Notes under the pieces: generated by a model
Databases searched by the model: none
The model's input: only the letters and a program-made list of their open reading frames with translations
Told to the model about the DNA's origin: nothing
Shown here: one piece after another, positions 18,288-26,562 of the stretch
Layout of the letters: every line of letters starts with the position of its first letter
How positions within the stretch are numbered: the stretch's first letter is position 1
Position numbers and translations under genes: made by a program
Source of the DNA: CAVZTX01 sp963778375
GTDB lineage: Bacteria > Chloroflexota > Ktedonobacteria > Ktedonobacterales > Ktedonobacteraceae
Assembly: GCA_963778375.1 (NCBI GenBank)
Contig: CAVZTX010000021.1
Coordinates: 124,001-188,000 of the forward strand
Direction of reading: 5' to 3'
DNA: 64,000 bases

Positions 18288-19643
18288 ATGCTACAGATCA
18301 ACGAAGCACAAACCAATTTCGAAGTTCACGATCCAGAAATCCTCGCCAGTGCAAGAGCAGTACTTGATGCCTGCAGATCTCCCAAAGATATGCAGGAGGC
18401 CGTCCTTGCGGCTGTTGCGCGGAACGAGGAATGGCGTGGGAAGCGTTGTATCAATCTACTTGCCCCAGAAGCTCCTACCAGTCCAACCGTGCGAGCGCTC
18501 CTTTCGTCCGAGGTAGGTATTCGTGCTGCCGAGGGACACATTGGCTCGGTTAATCGCTGGTTTGCTGGCACACAGCACATTGACGAGATCGAGGCTCTGT
18601 GCGTCGAACTTTTGAAAAAAGCTTTCCGTGCGCGGTATGCCGACCATCGATTAGTTGCAAGTATGATCGGAAATATGGCGGTTTATGCCGCGCTCACCGA
18701 ACCAGGCGACGTGATCATGAGCGTCTCTCAGCCCTTGGGTGGTCATTCAAGCAACCGCATCGATGGACCTGCGGGCATACGCGGCCTCAAGATTGTCGAT
18801 ATTCCCTTCGATCCGGTCGAACTCGAAGTAGACCTGGAGCTATTCCGCAAAGTAGCGCCTCTGGTTCGACCCAAACTCATCTCCCTTGGAACCTCAATGA
18901 CGCTGTTCCCATTTCCAGTGCAAGCTATACACGACATCGTTTCAGAATGGGGAGGCCGCATCTTCTTTGACGGTGCTCACCAGCTCGGTCTGATCGCTGG
19001 TAGCCAGTACCAGGACCCATTAGGAGAGGGTGCTGCTGTGATGACCGGCTCAGCAGGCAAAACCTTTAGTGGTCCGCAAAGCGGCATCATCGTCTGGGAT
19101 GATCCAGAACTGACTGTGCCTATCACCCATGCTATTTTCCCTGTACTGGCAGCGACACACCAGGTCAATCGCGTAGCAGCCCTCGCAGTATCAGCAGCCG
19201 AGATGATCGCGTTCGGTGAAATCTACATGGCGCAAATTGTTCGCAACGCACAAGCGCTTGCGACAGCATTGGATCGACGAGGTATTCCAATACTCGCTGC
19301 GCACAAAGGTTACACGACCACCCAGCAAGTCATCGTCAATGTCCGGCAATTTGGGGGTGGATTAGAAGTTGCCCAGCGTCTGGCGCGGGCCAACATCATC
19401 ACCAACAAAAACCTGATTCCCAGTGATCGAGCCGAAGATTGGGATCGACCGGGCGGACTGCGCATCGGCACAATTGAAGTAACGCGCCTTGGAATGCACG
19501 AGGCTGAGATGGAAACCATCGCCGACTTCATTGCACGCATCCTGATTGAGAAGGCAAAGCCAGAGGACATAGTGAAAGACGTGATAGAGTTTCGGCAGCC
19601 ATATCAAACCCTGTACTATTGTTTCGATAACGGACTACCATAA
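18288..19643 (+). CDS. SHMT-like PLP enzyme of atypical active site
   Basis: 451 residues over the serine hydroxymethyltransferase fold: GSVNRWFAGTQHIDEIEALC near the N-terminus, PLP-phosphate and ring contacts (SQPLGGHSSNRIDG), Asp228/His231 in FFDGAHQLGLIAG, and the Schiff-base Lys258 in MTGSAGKTFSGPQSG. In true SHMT the lysine follows a TTTTH stretch; here it follows TGSAG, and the His before Lys is Gly. Several folate-site residues also differ. It is therefore likely to act on a related amino acid (aldolase or transaldolase chemistry) rather than being glyA. AAGGAG precedes the ATG at 18288; a nearer ATG at 18280 is in another frame. Confidence 0.8.
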   Translation: MLQINEAQTNFEVHDPEILASARAVLDACRSPKDMQEAVLAAVARNEEWRGKRCINLLAPEAPTSPTVRALLSSEVGIRAAEGHIGSVNRWFAGTQHIDEIEALCVELLKKAFRARYADHRLVASMIGNMAVYAALTEPGDVIMSVSQPLGGHSSNRIDGPAGIRGLKIVDIPFDPVELEVDLELFRKVAPLVRPKLISLGTSMTLFPFPVQAIHDIVSEWGGRIFFDGAHQLGLIAGSQYQDPLGEGAAVMTGSAGKTFSGPQSGIIVWDDPELTVPITHAIFPVLAATHQVNRVAALAVSAAEMIAFGEIYMAQIVRNAQALATALDRRGIPILAAHKGYTTTQQVIVNVRQFGGGLEVAQRLARANIITNKNLIPSDRAEDWDRPGGLRIGTIEVTRLGMHEAEMETIADFIARILIEKAKPEDIVKDVIEFRQPYQTLYYCFDNGLP

Positions 19644-19713
19644 GCAAAGCGTATCAAACCCCATCTACGTTCTTGTAGGTGACCTGTAAGGGCCGATACT
19701 TAGGTAAAAATAG

Positions 19714-19757
19714 TTTCGAGGTCAATGTCCAGTTTTCTGTGAACGTTGACCTCGAAA
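19714..19757 (-). terminator. terminator between convergent genes
   Basis: A 15-bp stem (TTTCGAGGTCAATGT with its complement, one G-U pair) and a 14-nt loop. On the minus strand it is followed by CTATTTTTACC, so it best serves the DUF4342 gene. It can also stop transcription of the SHMT-like gene. Confidence 0.75.
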
Positions 19758-19783
19758 TGTTATTGCTGTTTCAGCAATTTCAA

Positions 19784-20113
19784 CTACACACCCATTGGGG
19801 GAATGTCTGAGCCTGTAGTCGAGCTGGGGCCAGAGGTAGGCGGCTCTGAGCGAATAACCTCAATCGAGCACTGGGCGATCAGCGCACCGATAACGCCGAT
19901 TGCAGCCAGCACTGGAGCTACGAGCACACCTACAACACCAACGGTCAGCGGAACCTCAAGGATAGTATGACCCTCTTGCTTGATAATGATGCGGCGCACA
20001 TTGCCCTCGCTGATCAGTTCTTTCACCCTTGTGAGCAACTGCTCGCCCATTACTTGCAATTCTTCCTGGTAACTCGGTCGCTGGTCAACATTATTTGGAT
20101 CTGTCTGTGTCAT
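19784..20113 (-). CDS. DUF4342-type small membrane protein
   Basis: 109 residues from the ATG at 20113, which has GGAG upstream (the frame extends to 20221 without a site). A soluble helical part contains EELQVMGEQLLTRVKELISE, then the strand-rich VRRIIIKQEGHTILEVPLTV, and one strongly hydrophobic span (GVVGVLVAPVLAAIGVIGAL) before a Pro/Ser/Thr-rich tail. This matches the DUF4342 pattern of a UBA-like helix plus membrane segment. The function is unknown. Confidence 0.75.
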   Translation of the reverse strand: MTQTDPNNVDQRPSYQEELQVMGEQLLTRVKELISEGNVRRIIIKQEGHTILEVPLTVGVVGVLVAPVLAAIGVIGALIAQCSIEVIRSEPPTSGPSSTTGSDIPPMGV

Positions 20114-20286
20114 GATAATTTTCTCCTTCATCCTTCTCGTAAAAGTTACTTCTTTCGCTGTGCCAGCCTGTGCGCTTTCCAATTTCCCTCGGAATGTGCT
20201 ATGCTCTGGCTGTAGTCCCATCTCCTATGATTAGGATTACAATCTATATACGGAGATAATCTACCATAAGTTGGAAGAAAACGAGT

Positions 20287-20688
20287 ATGACATACTTTCT
20301 CGTAAAAACTGACCCCGAAACCTACTCCATCGACAATTTGGAACACGACAAAGTAACAATCTGGGATGGTGTTCGCAATCCGCAGGCATTGCGAGCTATT
20401 CAGGCAATGCGTCCCGAGGATGATGTGCTTATCTACCACAGTCAGAGTGAAGCCGCTATTGTGGGGCTGGCTCGTGTTGTTTCTGAACCTCGTCCTGATC
20501 CCAATGACAGCAAGAGCTGGGTTGCGGATATAGCGTTCGTGCGGCGCTTTGCGCAACCCGTAACACTCCGTGAAATCAAAGAGAGTCACCTTTTCGATGA
20601 TTGGACCTTAGTTCGCCAAGGTCGCCTCTCAACAATGAACGTTCCAGATACCGTCGTTGCCTGGCTCAAGGAAAAGAAGGTATTGTGA
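20287..20688 (+). CDS. EVE-domain protein
   Basis: 133 residues covering one EVE (PUA-like) domain: MTYFLVKTDPETYSIDNLE, then TIWDGVRNPQALRAIQAMRP, DDVLIYHSQSEAAIVGLARV, and the final TLVRQGRLSTMNV. EVE domains bind modified bases in DNA or RNA (family knowledge) and sometimes sit in restriction systems. Here the neighbours are metabolic genes, so a house-keeping nucleic-acid role is as likely as defence. It converges with pdxH (6 bp between stops). Confidence 0.88.
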   Translation: MTYFLVKTDPETYSIDNLEHDKVTIWDGVRNPQALRAIQAMRPEDDVLIYHSQSEAAIVGLARVVSEPRPDPNDSKSWVADIAFVRRFAQPVTLREIKESHLFDDWTLVRQGRLSTMNVPDTVVAWLKEKKVL

Positions 20689-20694
20689 AGGCTC

Positions 20695-21339
20695 CTAAGG
20701 TGACAAGCGCTCAATGAGCCAGCTTCTATCACTCTGTAGACGGTAGCGCAAGCGATCGTGAAGCCGGTTCGGTCGTCCTTGCCAGAACTCGATAGACGTT
20801 GGGTTGAGTCGGTATCCTCCCCAATTTGTTGGTCGGGGCACATCCCCGTTTGCGTTTTCAACCATTAGCTCCTGTAGACGATGCTCCAGAACTTCGCGGC
20901 TACTGATAACCTGACTCTGGTGAGAAAGAGTAGCGCTCAGTTGGCTACCCAAGGGCCGACTGCGGAAATAGATATCTGACTCTGCTGCCAAACATTTCTC
21001 GACCTGACCCTCAATCCGAATCTGGCGTTCAAGCTCTTCCCACAGGAAGACAAGAGCAGCCGATGGGTTCTCAGCTAGCTCTTGTCCCTTCCTACTCTCA
21101 TAGTTTGTATAGAAGACGAAGCCCCGCTCATCAAAACCCTTAAGCAGGACGGCTCGCGCTGATGGTTTACCATCCCTGGTAGCTGTGGCAAGTATCATAG
21201 CATTGGGTTCAAGCAAATGAGCTGCTAACGCATCACCGAACCAGACCTGAAATTGCTTGAACGGGTTAGCATCAACATCGGTTTCGCTAAGCCCTCGCAA
21301 CGTATAATTCCTGCGCAAATCAGCTATAGAGCTATCCAT
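20695..21339 (-). CDS. pdxH: pyridoxamine 5'-phosphate oxidase
   Basis: 214 residues, the usual PdxH length. Conserved features are the N-terminal MDSSIADLRRNYTLRGLSE, then DPF-like NPFKQFQVWFGDAL, FMN-site segments (MILATATRDGKPSARAVLLK and GFVFYTNYESRKGQELAENP), and a C-terminal region ending in IEFWQGRPNRLHDRLRY and WLIERLSP. It oxidises pyridoxamine or pyridoxine phosphate to PLP, the cofactor of the many PLP enzymes in this window. The next gene on this strand upstream is a PLP aminotransferase, 21 bp away, so the two are probably cotranscribed. Confidence 0.93.
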   Translation of the reverse strand: MDSSIADLRRNYTLRGLSETDVDANPFKQFQVWFGDALAAHLLEPNAMILATATRDGKPSARAVLLKGFDERGFVFYTNYESRKGQELAENPSAALVFLWEELERQIRIEGQVEKCLAAESDIYFRSRPLGSQLSATLSHQSQVISSREVLEHRLQELMVENANGDVPRPTNWGGYRLNPTSIEFWQGRPNRLHDRLRYRLQSDRSWLIERLSP

Positions 21340-21360
21340 TTAGATCTCCTTGCCGAAAAG

Positions 21361-22716
21361 TTAGCTTACAGAGGACGTTGCCGGAGCTGCTTCCGCGACA
21401 GTTACAAGAGCCTCTTCAAAGATATCCAGACCCTGCTTCAACTCCTCATCGGTAACGCAGAGCGGTACAAGCACGCGTAGCACATTGTCATACATGCCAG
21501 CTTTAATCAGTACCAGACCTCGCTGATGTGCCGCCGCGAGAACATCGCTTGCTGCATGTGAGTCAGGCTCTTTCGTCGTGCGGTCCTTTACGAGTTCCAT
21601 GGCTACCATACCACCCAGACCGCGCACGTCGCCTATTAAAGGAAACCTTTCTTGCAGGCTCAAGAATCGCTCAGTCACCACATGACCAATCTCACGTGAG
21701 CGTGCCGCGTAGTCCTCTTTCTCATACAGATCAAGCACTGCCAGCGCCGCTGCACATGCTACAGGATTGCCACTATAGGTGCCTCCAAGCATGCCAGGAG
21801 GTGGTGCATCCATAATTTCGGCCCGTCCAACCACGCCGCTGATCGGCATACCTGCGCCCATGGATTTGGCAATAGTCATCAAATCGGGTGCGACTCCATC
21901 ATGTTCAACTGCAAACATCCGTCCTGTACGGCAAAAGCCGGATTGAATCTCATCTGCTACAAACAGAATGCCGTATTTCTCACACACTGCCTTGAGTGCT
22001 CGTAAGAATCCCGGAGGCGCGACCATGAAACCACCTTCACCCTGCACTGGCTCAATAACGACCGCCGCTACCTGGTCTGGCGCAACATCGCCGCTAAACA
22101 TGCGCTCAAGCTCCGCGATGCAGTATTCTGAAGCCTCTTGCGGAGTCATGTTCATGCGATATGGATAGGGGAATGGTGCTCGGTAGACCTCCGGTGCGAA
22201 GGGACCAAAGCGATACTTATAAGGCTTCACCTTGGCTGTCATCGTCATAGTCATCAATGTACGGCCATGAAATGCATTATCAAAGACGATGATCGCTGGT
22301 CGTCCTGTGGCATAACGCGCAATCTTCACAGCATTTTCGATGGCCTCTGCTCCGCTATTAAGGAAGAGAGCTTTCTTAGGAAAATCTCCCGGAGCAAGCT
22401 TGGTGATGCGCTCTGCAAGCGCAACATACGGTTCATACATCATCACACTAAAGCATGTATGTGTGAATTTAGCAGCCTGCTCGGCAATAGCCTGTGTGAC
22501 TTCTGTCCGGGTATGCCCGATATTCATTACGCCAATGCCCCCTGCGAAGTCGATATAGCGGTTGCCATCAACATCTTCGATAATAGCCCCGTCGGCCTTC
22601 GCTGCAAATACATTCATCGTAGAACTGACTCCCCGCGCTACAAATTGCTGGCGTTGGGCCAAAAGCTCACGTGACTTTGGGCCTGGAATATCAAAATACT
22701 GAGTGCCGTCGGACAT
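21361..22716 (-). CDS. gabT: 4-aminobutyrate aminotransferase (class III)
   Basis: 451 residues from the ATG at 22716, preceded by AGGAGG at 6 bp. Class III features are DVDGNRYIDFAGGIGVMNIG, ALFLNSGAEAIENAVKIARY, AFHGRTLMTMTMTAK, then LFVADEIQSGFCRTG, and the PLP lysine in LMTIAKSMGAGMPISG. It transfers the amino group of GABA, or a close homologue such as 5-aminovalerate, to 2-oxoglutarate. No succinate-semialdehyde dehydrogenase is adjacent. It is followed by pdxH, which would supply its cofactor. Confidence 0.9.
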   Translation of the reverse strand: MSDGTQYFDIPGPKSRELLAQRQQFVARGVSSTMNVFAAKADGAIIEDVDGNRYIDFAGGIGVMNIGHTRTEVTQAIAEQAAKFTHTCFSVMMYEPYVALAERITKLAPGDFPKKALFLNSGAEAIENAVKIARYATGRPAIIVFDNAFHGRTLMTMTMTAKVKPYKYRFGPFAPEVYRAPFPYPYRMNMTPQEASEYCIAELERMFSGDVAPDQVAAVVIEPVQGEGGFMVAPPGFLRALKAVCEKYGILFVADEIQSGFCRTGRMFAVEHDGVAPDLMTIAKSMGAGMPISGVVGRAEIMDAPPPGMLGGTYSGNPVACAAALAVLDLYEKEDYAARSREIGHVVTERFLSLQERFPLIGDVRGLGGMVAMELVKDRTTKEPDSHAASDVLAAAHQRGLVLIKAGMYDNVLRVLVPLCVTDEELKQGLDIFEEALVTVAEAAPATSSVS

Positions 22717-22867
22717 AAAATACCTCCTCATTGAGCAAGAGAGCAGTAACATGGTTTAATGCGAACTATTGATAGTGCTTATACCATCCATATTTGATTC
22801 TATCATATTTTGTGGAAGGTACGAACGACCAACTCGGCTTTCTAAGATCAGCCATAACGCAAAACAA

Positions 22868-22903
22868 AATATCCCAGGAAATTTCATCTCTTCCTGGGAT
22901 ATT
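22868..22903 (-). terminator. rho-independent terminator of the HhH gene
   Basis: A perfect 13-bp stem (AATATCCCAGGAA at 22868-22880, complement at 22891-22903) with a 10-nt loop, 24 bp past the HhH stop. On the minus strand the stem is followed by a T-rich run (TTTTGTTTTGC). Confidence 0.85.
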
Positions 22904-22926
22904 GATAACTTACAATAACTGTGACC

Positions 22927-23541
22927 TTATGCCACTCCTTCAAGCTCTCTGGTTTCCTTATGACCAAGGAATTGTGCAGCAGCCTCTTTCAAACGAGCCT
23001 CGCTGCGAACACCGAAACCAGGTAATCTGCGAATACGCTGTTGATGTGCTGCCCACCATAATTTCTCCGGTGTATCGATGCCAAGTTCCTCATTCAGACG
23101 AATAGCCGTATGAGGTCCCACATGCTCGACTGCCATCAATGTACGAGCGCCAGGCGGTAGCGACTGCATGAAGAGGTCATTATAAAAGGTCATTGTACCG
23201 GTCGAAACCAGTTCTGCGATACGCATCTGTAAACGCTGTCCCAATCCTGGCACAGGTAGACGCTCTCCACGTCCAATAATGGCTGCCGCTGGTTCCTGCA
23301 AATCCAACACTCCACGCGCTGCATTGCGATACGCTTGAATGCGATAAGGGTTGCCATTTTGCATCTCCAGCATACTGGCAATGCTCGAGAGCACCTGCGC
23401 AATCTGACGGTTCGTCACCACTGGAGACGGTGCTTGTTCAGGTTCCATCCCTGGCAAGGTAGGTTGCATAAGATGTTTGCCTGGTCTGCTCAACATAGGT
23501 GGCAGAATATGTATAGTTTGAGTAAGCTGCATGATACTCAT
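22927..23541 (-). CDS. helix-hairpin-helix protein related to PolX N-terminal domain
   Basis: 204 residues. The core resembles the 8-kDa/HhH N-terminus of family X DNA polymerases: NRQIAQVLSSIASMLEMQNG, then NPYRIQAYRNAARGVLDLQE, the hairpin VPGLGQRLQMRIAELVSTG, and later hairpins AVEHVGPHTAIRLNEELG and LPGFGVRSEARLKEAAAQF. No polymerase palm or PHP domain follows, so this is a stand-alone DNA-binding module. It may bind DNA ends or gaps; a partner is not evident. It is a single gene with its own terminator. Confidence 0.75.
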   Translation of the reverse strand: MSIMQLTQTIHILPPMLSRPGKHLMQPTLPGMEPEQAPSPVVTNRQIAQVLSSIASMLEMQNGNPYRIQAYRNAARGVLDLQEPAAAIIGRGERLPVPGLGQRLQMRIAELVSTGTMTFYNDLFMQSLPPGARTLMAVEHVGPHTAIRLNEELGIDTPEKLWWAAHQQRIRRLPGFGVRSEARLKEAAAQFLGHKETRELEGVA

Positions 23542-23631
23542 AGCTAGCGGTCCTTTTCTTTCACAGTTCGATCATCGGTATGGTATGACTCAAAAAACAT
23601 TTGATAAGGCCATGATGAAACTGTTCAATAG

Positions 23632-23644
23632 TGTACAAAGTACA
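23632..23644. promoter_or_regulatory. 13-bp palindrome TGTACAAAGTACA, possible operator
   Basis: A perfect TGTAC-AAA-GTACA palindrome in the divergent region between the HhH gene and the NlpC/P60-like gene, about 90 bp upstream of the HhH start. The symmetry fits a dimeric repressor site. No regulator gene is adjacent. Confidence 0.4.
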
Positions 23645-23822
23645 TTGTATTTCTGTTCTAATTTTAGCATAAAACAAGCGAGAAGTCAAATTTTGAGAGG
23701 TCCGAGAAACCGCTTGTCACCTAGTCTGAGATGAATAATAAAGGGTATAGCTTGCAAAACTAAGTTTCACAGATGCATACTTTAATGTAAGACTAAGCGT
23801 TTTTTAGTAAGGAGTTGTAGTG

Positions 23823-24842
23823 ATGGCATTTCGTGCCACCTGTGTTTCCAAAGACCCACTCAGCTATTTTCTTCAAAAAAGTGATGAAGGACCATATCTG
23901 CGCGTCTCAGACGTGGTTTTACGCTATGATAGTGATCCTAAAGAGGTTTTTTCTCACTTAATTCGTATCGCTACTGCCAGCAAGTGGAGCCATTCAGCCT
24001 TACTTTATCTGCTCAGTGATCCGGCCAAAGGCTTCGGTAATACTTTTCTAGTGGAAGCGAAGACAAAAGGAATTCACATTGCTAGCTGGCGCAACGAGGT
24101 TATTCCCTTTGAGAAGTTTACGGTTGGCATTAAACGTCCACGCATGGATTGGTATGTAGAGACGCCATACGAAGTTGCAAAGCACGATCCCAACGACCCG
24201 GAAGATGTTCCTGGCATTGCCTATCTGCGTCATGTGCGCGGAATCGCAGTAGATCAGATCAATGGATTATATGATAAGAAAACCATAGGAGAAATGACCG
24301 CACTGTATCTAGAACGGGCTGCAACGCGGCGTCTTCCATCCATACCACAAGTTGCCGACGCTGCTGATCGTATTGCCAACTTCTTCAAAAAATGGGATGA
24401 GTCTGAAGATACAACCACCAACGTACTGCGTTTCATTTGTAGCGGTCTGGTGCAGTACAGTTTTTTTGCGGCCTTGCGTATACGTATTATCAATGATCTC
24501 GCTATACCAGCCCATCGCGACGCTGCCATGAGCAATCTCAGCAATATGGATCGCGTCATCTTCCGTGAAGACCCCGAAGGTGTGGTACCGAACTATATCC
24601 AGCAAATACAGACAGGAAAACTTGATATATCCGCACCCATTCCCGATGATGTGCTGGACCTGCTCAAAACAGCTACCCCAGCCGACTTCAACAACAGTAC
24701 GAAGCTAGAATGGCGCTTTATCATTCGAGAAGGCGTGATCTGGCAGATTGACGAGGCCTCTGCCAACTATAAGCCTCAGAGCGAAGATGAAGCCGCAGCC
24801 CTCGAGATGCTCAGCGAGGAGACGCGGGTCGACCGTAGTTAG
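23823..24842 (+). CDS. permuted papain-like (NlpC/P60, YiiX-type) protein
   Basis: 339 residues. The start at 23823 is preferred over the GTG three bases earlier because AAGGAG then has 8-bp spacing. The catalytic order is that of circularly permuted NlpC/P60 (YiiX/YebB): His57 in SKWSHSALLYLLSD, an acidic Glu78 in NTFLVEAKTKGIHI, and only later the nucleophile Cys206 in LRFICSGLVQYSF. Such enzymes cleave amide bonds in peptidoglycan, lipids or proteins. No signal peptide or membrane segment is seen, so it is probably cytoplasmic or membrane-associated through partners. The 15-bp gap to the flavoprotein gene suggests cotranscription. Confidence 0.75.
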   Translation: MAFRATCVSKDPLSYFLQKSDEGPYLRVSDVVLRYDSDPKEVFSHLIRIATASKWSHSALLYLLSDPAKGFGNTFLVEAKTKGIHIASWRNEVIPFEKFTVGIKRPRMDWYVETPYEVAKHDPNDPEDVPGIAYLRHVRGIAVDQINGLYDKKTIGEMTALYLERAATRRLPSIPQVADAADRIANFFKKWDESEDTTTNVLRFICSGLVQYSFFAALRIRIINDLAIPAHRDAAMSNLSNMDRVIFREDPEGVVPNYIQQIQTGKLDISAPIPDDVLDLLKTATPADFNNSTKLEWRFIIREGVIWQIDEASANYKPQSEDEAAALEMLSEETRVDRS

Positions 24843-24857
24843 AAAAAGAAGGATTTC

Positions 24858-26102
24858 ATGGTAGATGATTGTGATGTCTTAATTGTTGGCGGTGGCCCTG
24901 CAGGCCTTGCCGCCGCAGAAGCTGCCGCCAAACAGGGAGTACACGTAAAGGTATTAGAGCGCCAGAACGAAATCGGCTACCCTGTGCATACCAGCGGTGG
25001 TAGTTGGATAAGCGATATGCAGGCTTTAGCAATTCCAGAGCATCTTTACCACCCTGTCCATAAAGTAATATTTGTCTCCCCTCATCGCGAGGTTCCCCTG
25101 GAATATCATCCCGCGGTTGCCTGTGTCCTCGATGTACGGGGACTCTATCAGCACCTCGCGGGACGCGCTATTGCCGCGGGTGCTACACTGCATATGCGCC
25201 ATACAGTTGAACAGACTCTTACAGAGAATGGCCGTGTCCTCGGTGTGACAGCAAAGAATCATGTAGGTGAACGACTCACCTTGCAGGCGGCTGTAACTAT
25301 CGACGCCAGCGGCTTCTCTCGCCATATCGGTGTGCGTACCGATATAGGCAAAGCCTTTCATCGCTATGGATACGGTGCCGAATACGATATGTACGCGCCA
25401 AACTATCCTCAGGATGAACTCTTTTTGATTATGGGCAACAAATTCGCGCCGCAAGGCTATGCTTGGGCCTTCCCACGTGGTAATGGCCGTGTGCGCCTCG
25501 GTGTAGGCGTATTGCACCCCGATTGTGACGATGATGCCCGTACCTATCTGGATAGCATCATCTCTGACCTGCCGCAGTTGGCTGGTAAATTTCGAGGTGC
25601 CAGCCCCATCGAGTACCACACTGGTCTATTTCCTTCAGAAGGGCCGCTTGAGCGCTTCTCTCGCGATGGGCTGCTACTTGCAGGTGATGCGGGTGGGCAC
25701 GGTTCGACATTGGTAGGTGAAGGTATTCGCTTTGCGATCTACTCCGGTCAGATGGCTGGTTCAGTAGCGGCTGAAGCAGTCAAAGTCGGCGATACCTCGG
25801 CTTCCTTCCTCGGACGCTTTGATAAACAATGGCGTACTCGTTTTGGACGCGATATGGATATCTCTTACATGATCAACAAACGCATTGCCACATATAGCGA
25901 TGAACAGTGGGATGGTGCCCTTGACCTCATGAAACGCCTCACACCCTCTCAAATGGCACAGGCCCTGCGGGGTGACTTCAGTGCAGGACTTGTGCTGGGC
26001 GTGCTCACACGTAATCCAGGATTGGTCGCTACCGGAGGCAAGAAATTCCTTGATTTGATGCTCGAGCGCATTAACAAACCGGTCGGGAATACATCGCAGT
26101 AA
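24858..26102 (+). CDS. geranylgeranyl reductase-family FAD oxidoreductase
   Basis: 414 residues. The N-terminal FAD-binding motif is VLIVGGGPAGLAAAEAAAKQ, a second contact is VLERQNEIGYP, and the ASGFSRHIG and GLLLAGDAGGHGSTLVGEGI segments are typical of the geranylgeranyl reductase/digeranylgeranylglycerophospholipid reductase family. These flavoproteins saturate isoprenoid double bonds of lipids, quinones or chlorophyll side chains. In a non-phototrophic Chloroflexota a menaquinone or membrane-lipid substrate is most likely (inference). AAGGA lies 6 bp before the ATG. Confidence 0.88.
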   Translation: MVDDCDVLIVGGGPAGLAAAEAAAKQGVHVKVLERQNEIGYPVHTSGGSWISDMQALAIPEHLYHPVHKVIFVSPHREVPLEYHPAVACVLDVRGLYQHLAGRAIAAGATLHMRHTVEQTLTENGRVLGVTAKNHVGERLTLQAAVTIDASGFSRHIGVRTDIGKAFHRYGYGAEYDMYAPNYPQDELFLIMGNKFAPQGYAWAFPRGNGRVRLGVGVLHPDCDDDARTYLDSIISDLPQLAGKFRGASPIEYHTGLFPSEGPLERFSRDGLLLAGDAGGHGSTLVGEGIRFAIYSGQMAGSVAAEAVKVGDTSASFLGRFDKQWRTRFGRDMDISYMINKRIATYSDEQWDGALDLMKRLTPSQMAQALRGDFSAGLVLGVLTRNPGLVATGGKKFLDLMLERINKPVGNTSQ

Positions 26103-26170
26103 ACTTTTGTTGAAATATACAGACGGATAGATAAATATCTTTCAAAGAAAACAATTTCAAGGAGTTATTT

Positions 26171-26443
26171 GTGCAGAAAAGCTTACCCAATTTTTCGTCA
26201 ACAGACGGAACAATAAAGGTATATGCTACCACCTGGTGTGGAGATTGTCGCATGGCGAAGCGCTGGTTTGATTCGCACGGCATACCCTACGAATATATCA
26301 ACATCGAGGAGGACGACAAGGCCGCCGAGTTTGTTACTCGCGTGAATGGCGGATACCGTAGCGTACCCACCATTGTCTTCCCCGACGGTTCCGTTCTGGT
26401 CGAACCATCTCCCCGTGAGCTTGCTACCAAGTTCTCAGCGTAA
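26171..26443 (+). CDS. glutaredoxin-like/mycoredoxin protein
   Basis: 90 residues with a GTG start at 26171; AAGGAG lies about 8 bp upstream. The thioredoxin-fold redox centre is the CxxC in TTWCGDCRMAKRWFDSHGIP, with the cis-Pro in YRSVPTIVFPDGS. The WCxDC form fits mycoredoxins and related glutaredoxins that reduce mixed disulfides with low-molecular-weight thiols. It follows the flavoprotein gene after 68 bp and ends at a strong terminator. Confidence 0.88.
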   Translation: MQKSLPNFSSTDGTIKVYATTWCGDCRMAKRWFDSHGIPYEYINIEEDDKAAEFVTRVNGGYRSVPTIVFPDGSVLVEPSPRELATKFSA

Positions 26444-26453
26444 CATTTCAAAT

Positions 26454-26488
26454 AAAAGGTGCTCCCACGAATAGTGGGAGCACCTTTT
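26454..26488 (+). terminator. strong rho-independent terminator
   Basis: A perfect 15-bp stem (AAAAGGTGCTCCCAC and complement) with a 5-nt GAATA loop, followed by ATTTCTTG. It closes the NlpC/P60 - flavoprotein - glutaredoxin unit and separates it from the decarboxylase operon. Confidence 0.92.
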
Positions 26489-26562
26489 ATTTCTTGCAAG
26501 TAGAACTCGTTAAAGGATATCCTTGTATAGGATCATCTTCAGCATCATAGTAAGGATATTTT

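Noticed and set aside
20287..20688. EVE-domain protein as a defence system component
   Set aside because: Neighbours are metabolic (DUF4342, pdxH, gabT), with no restriction or nuclease gene, so defence is unsupported.
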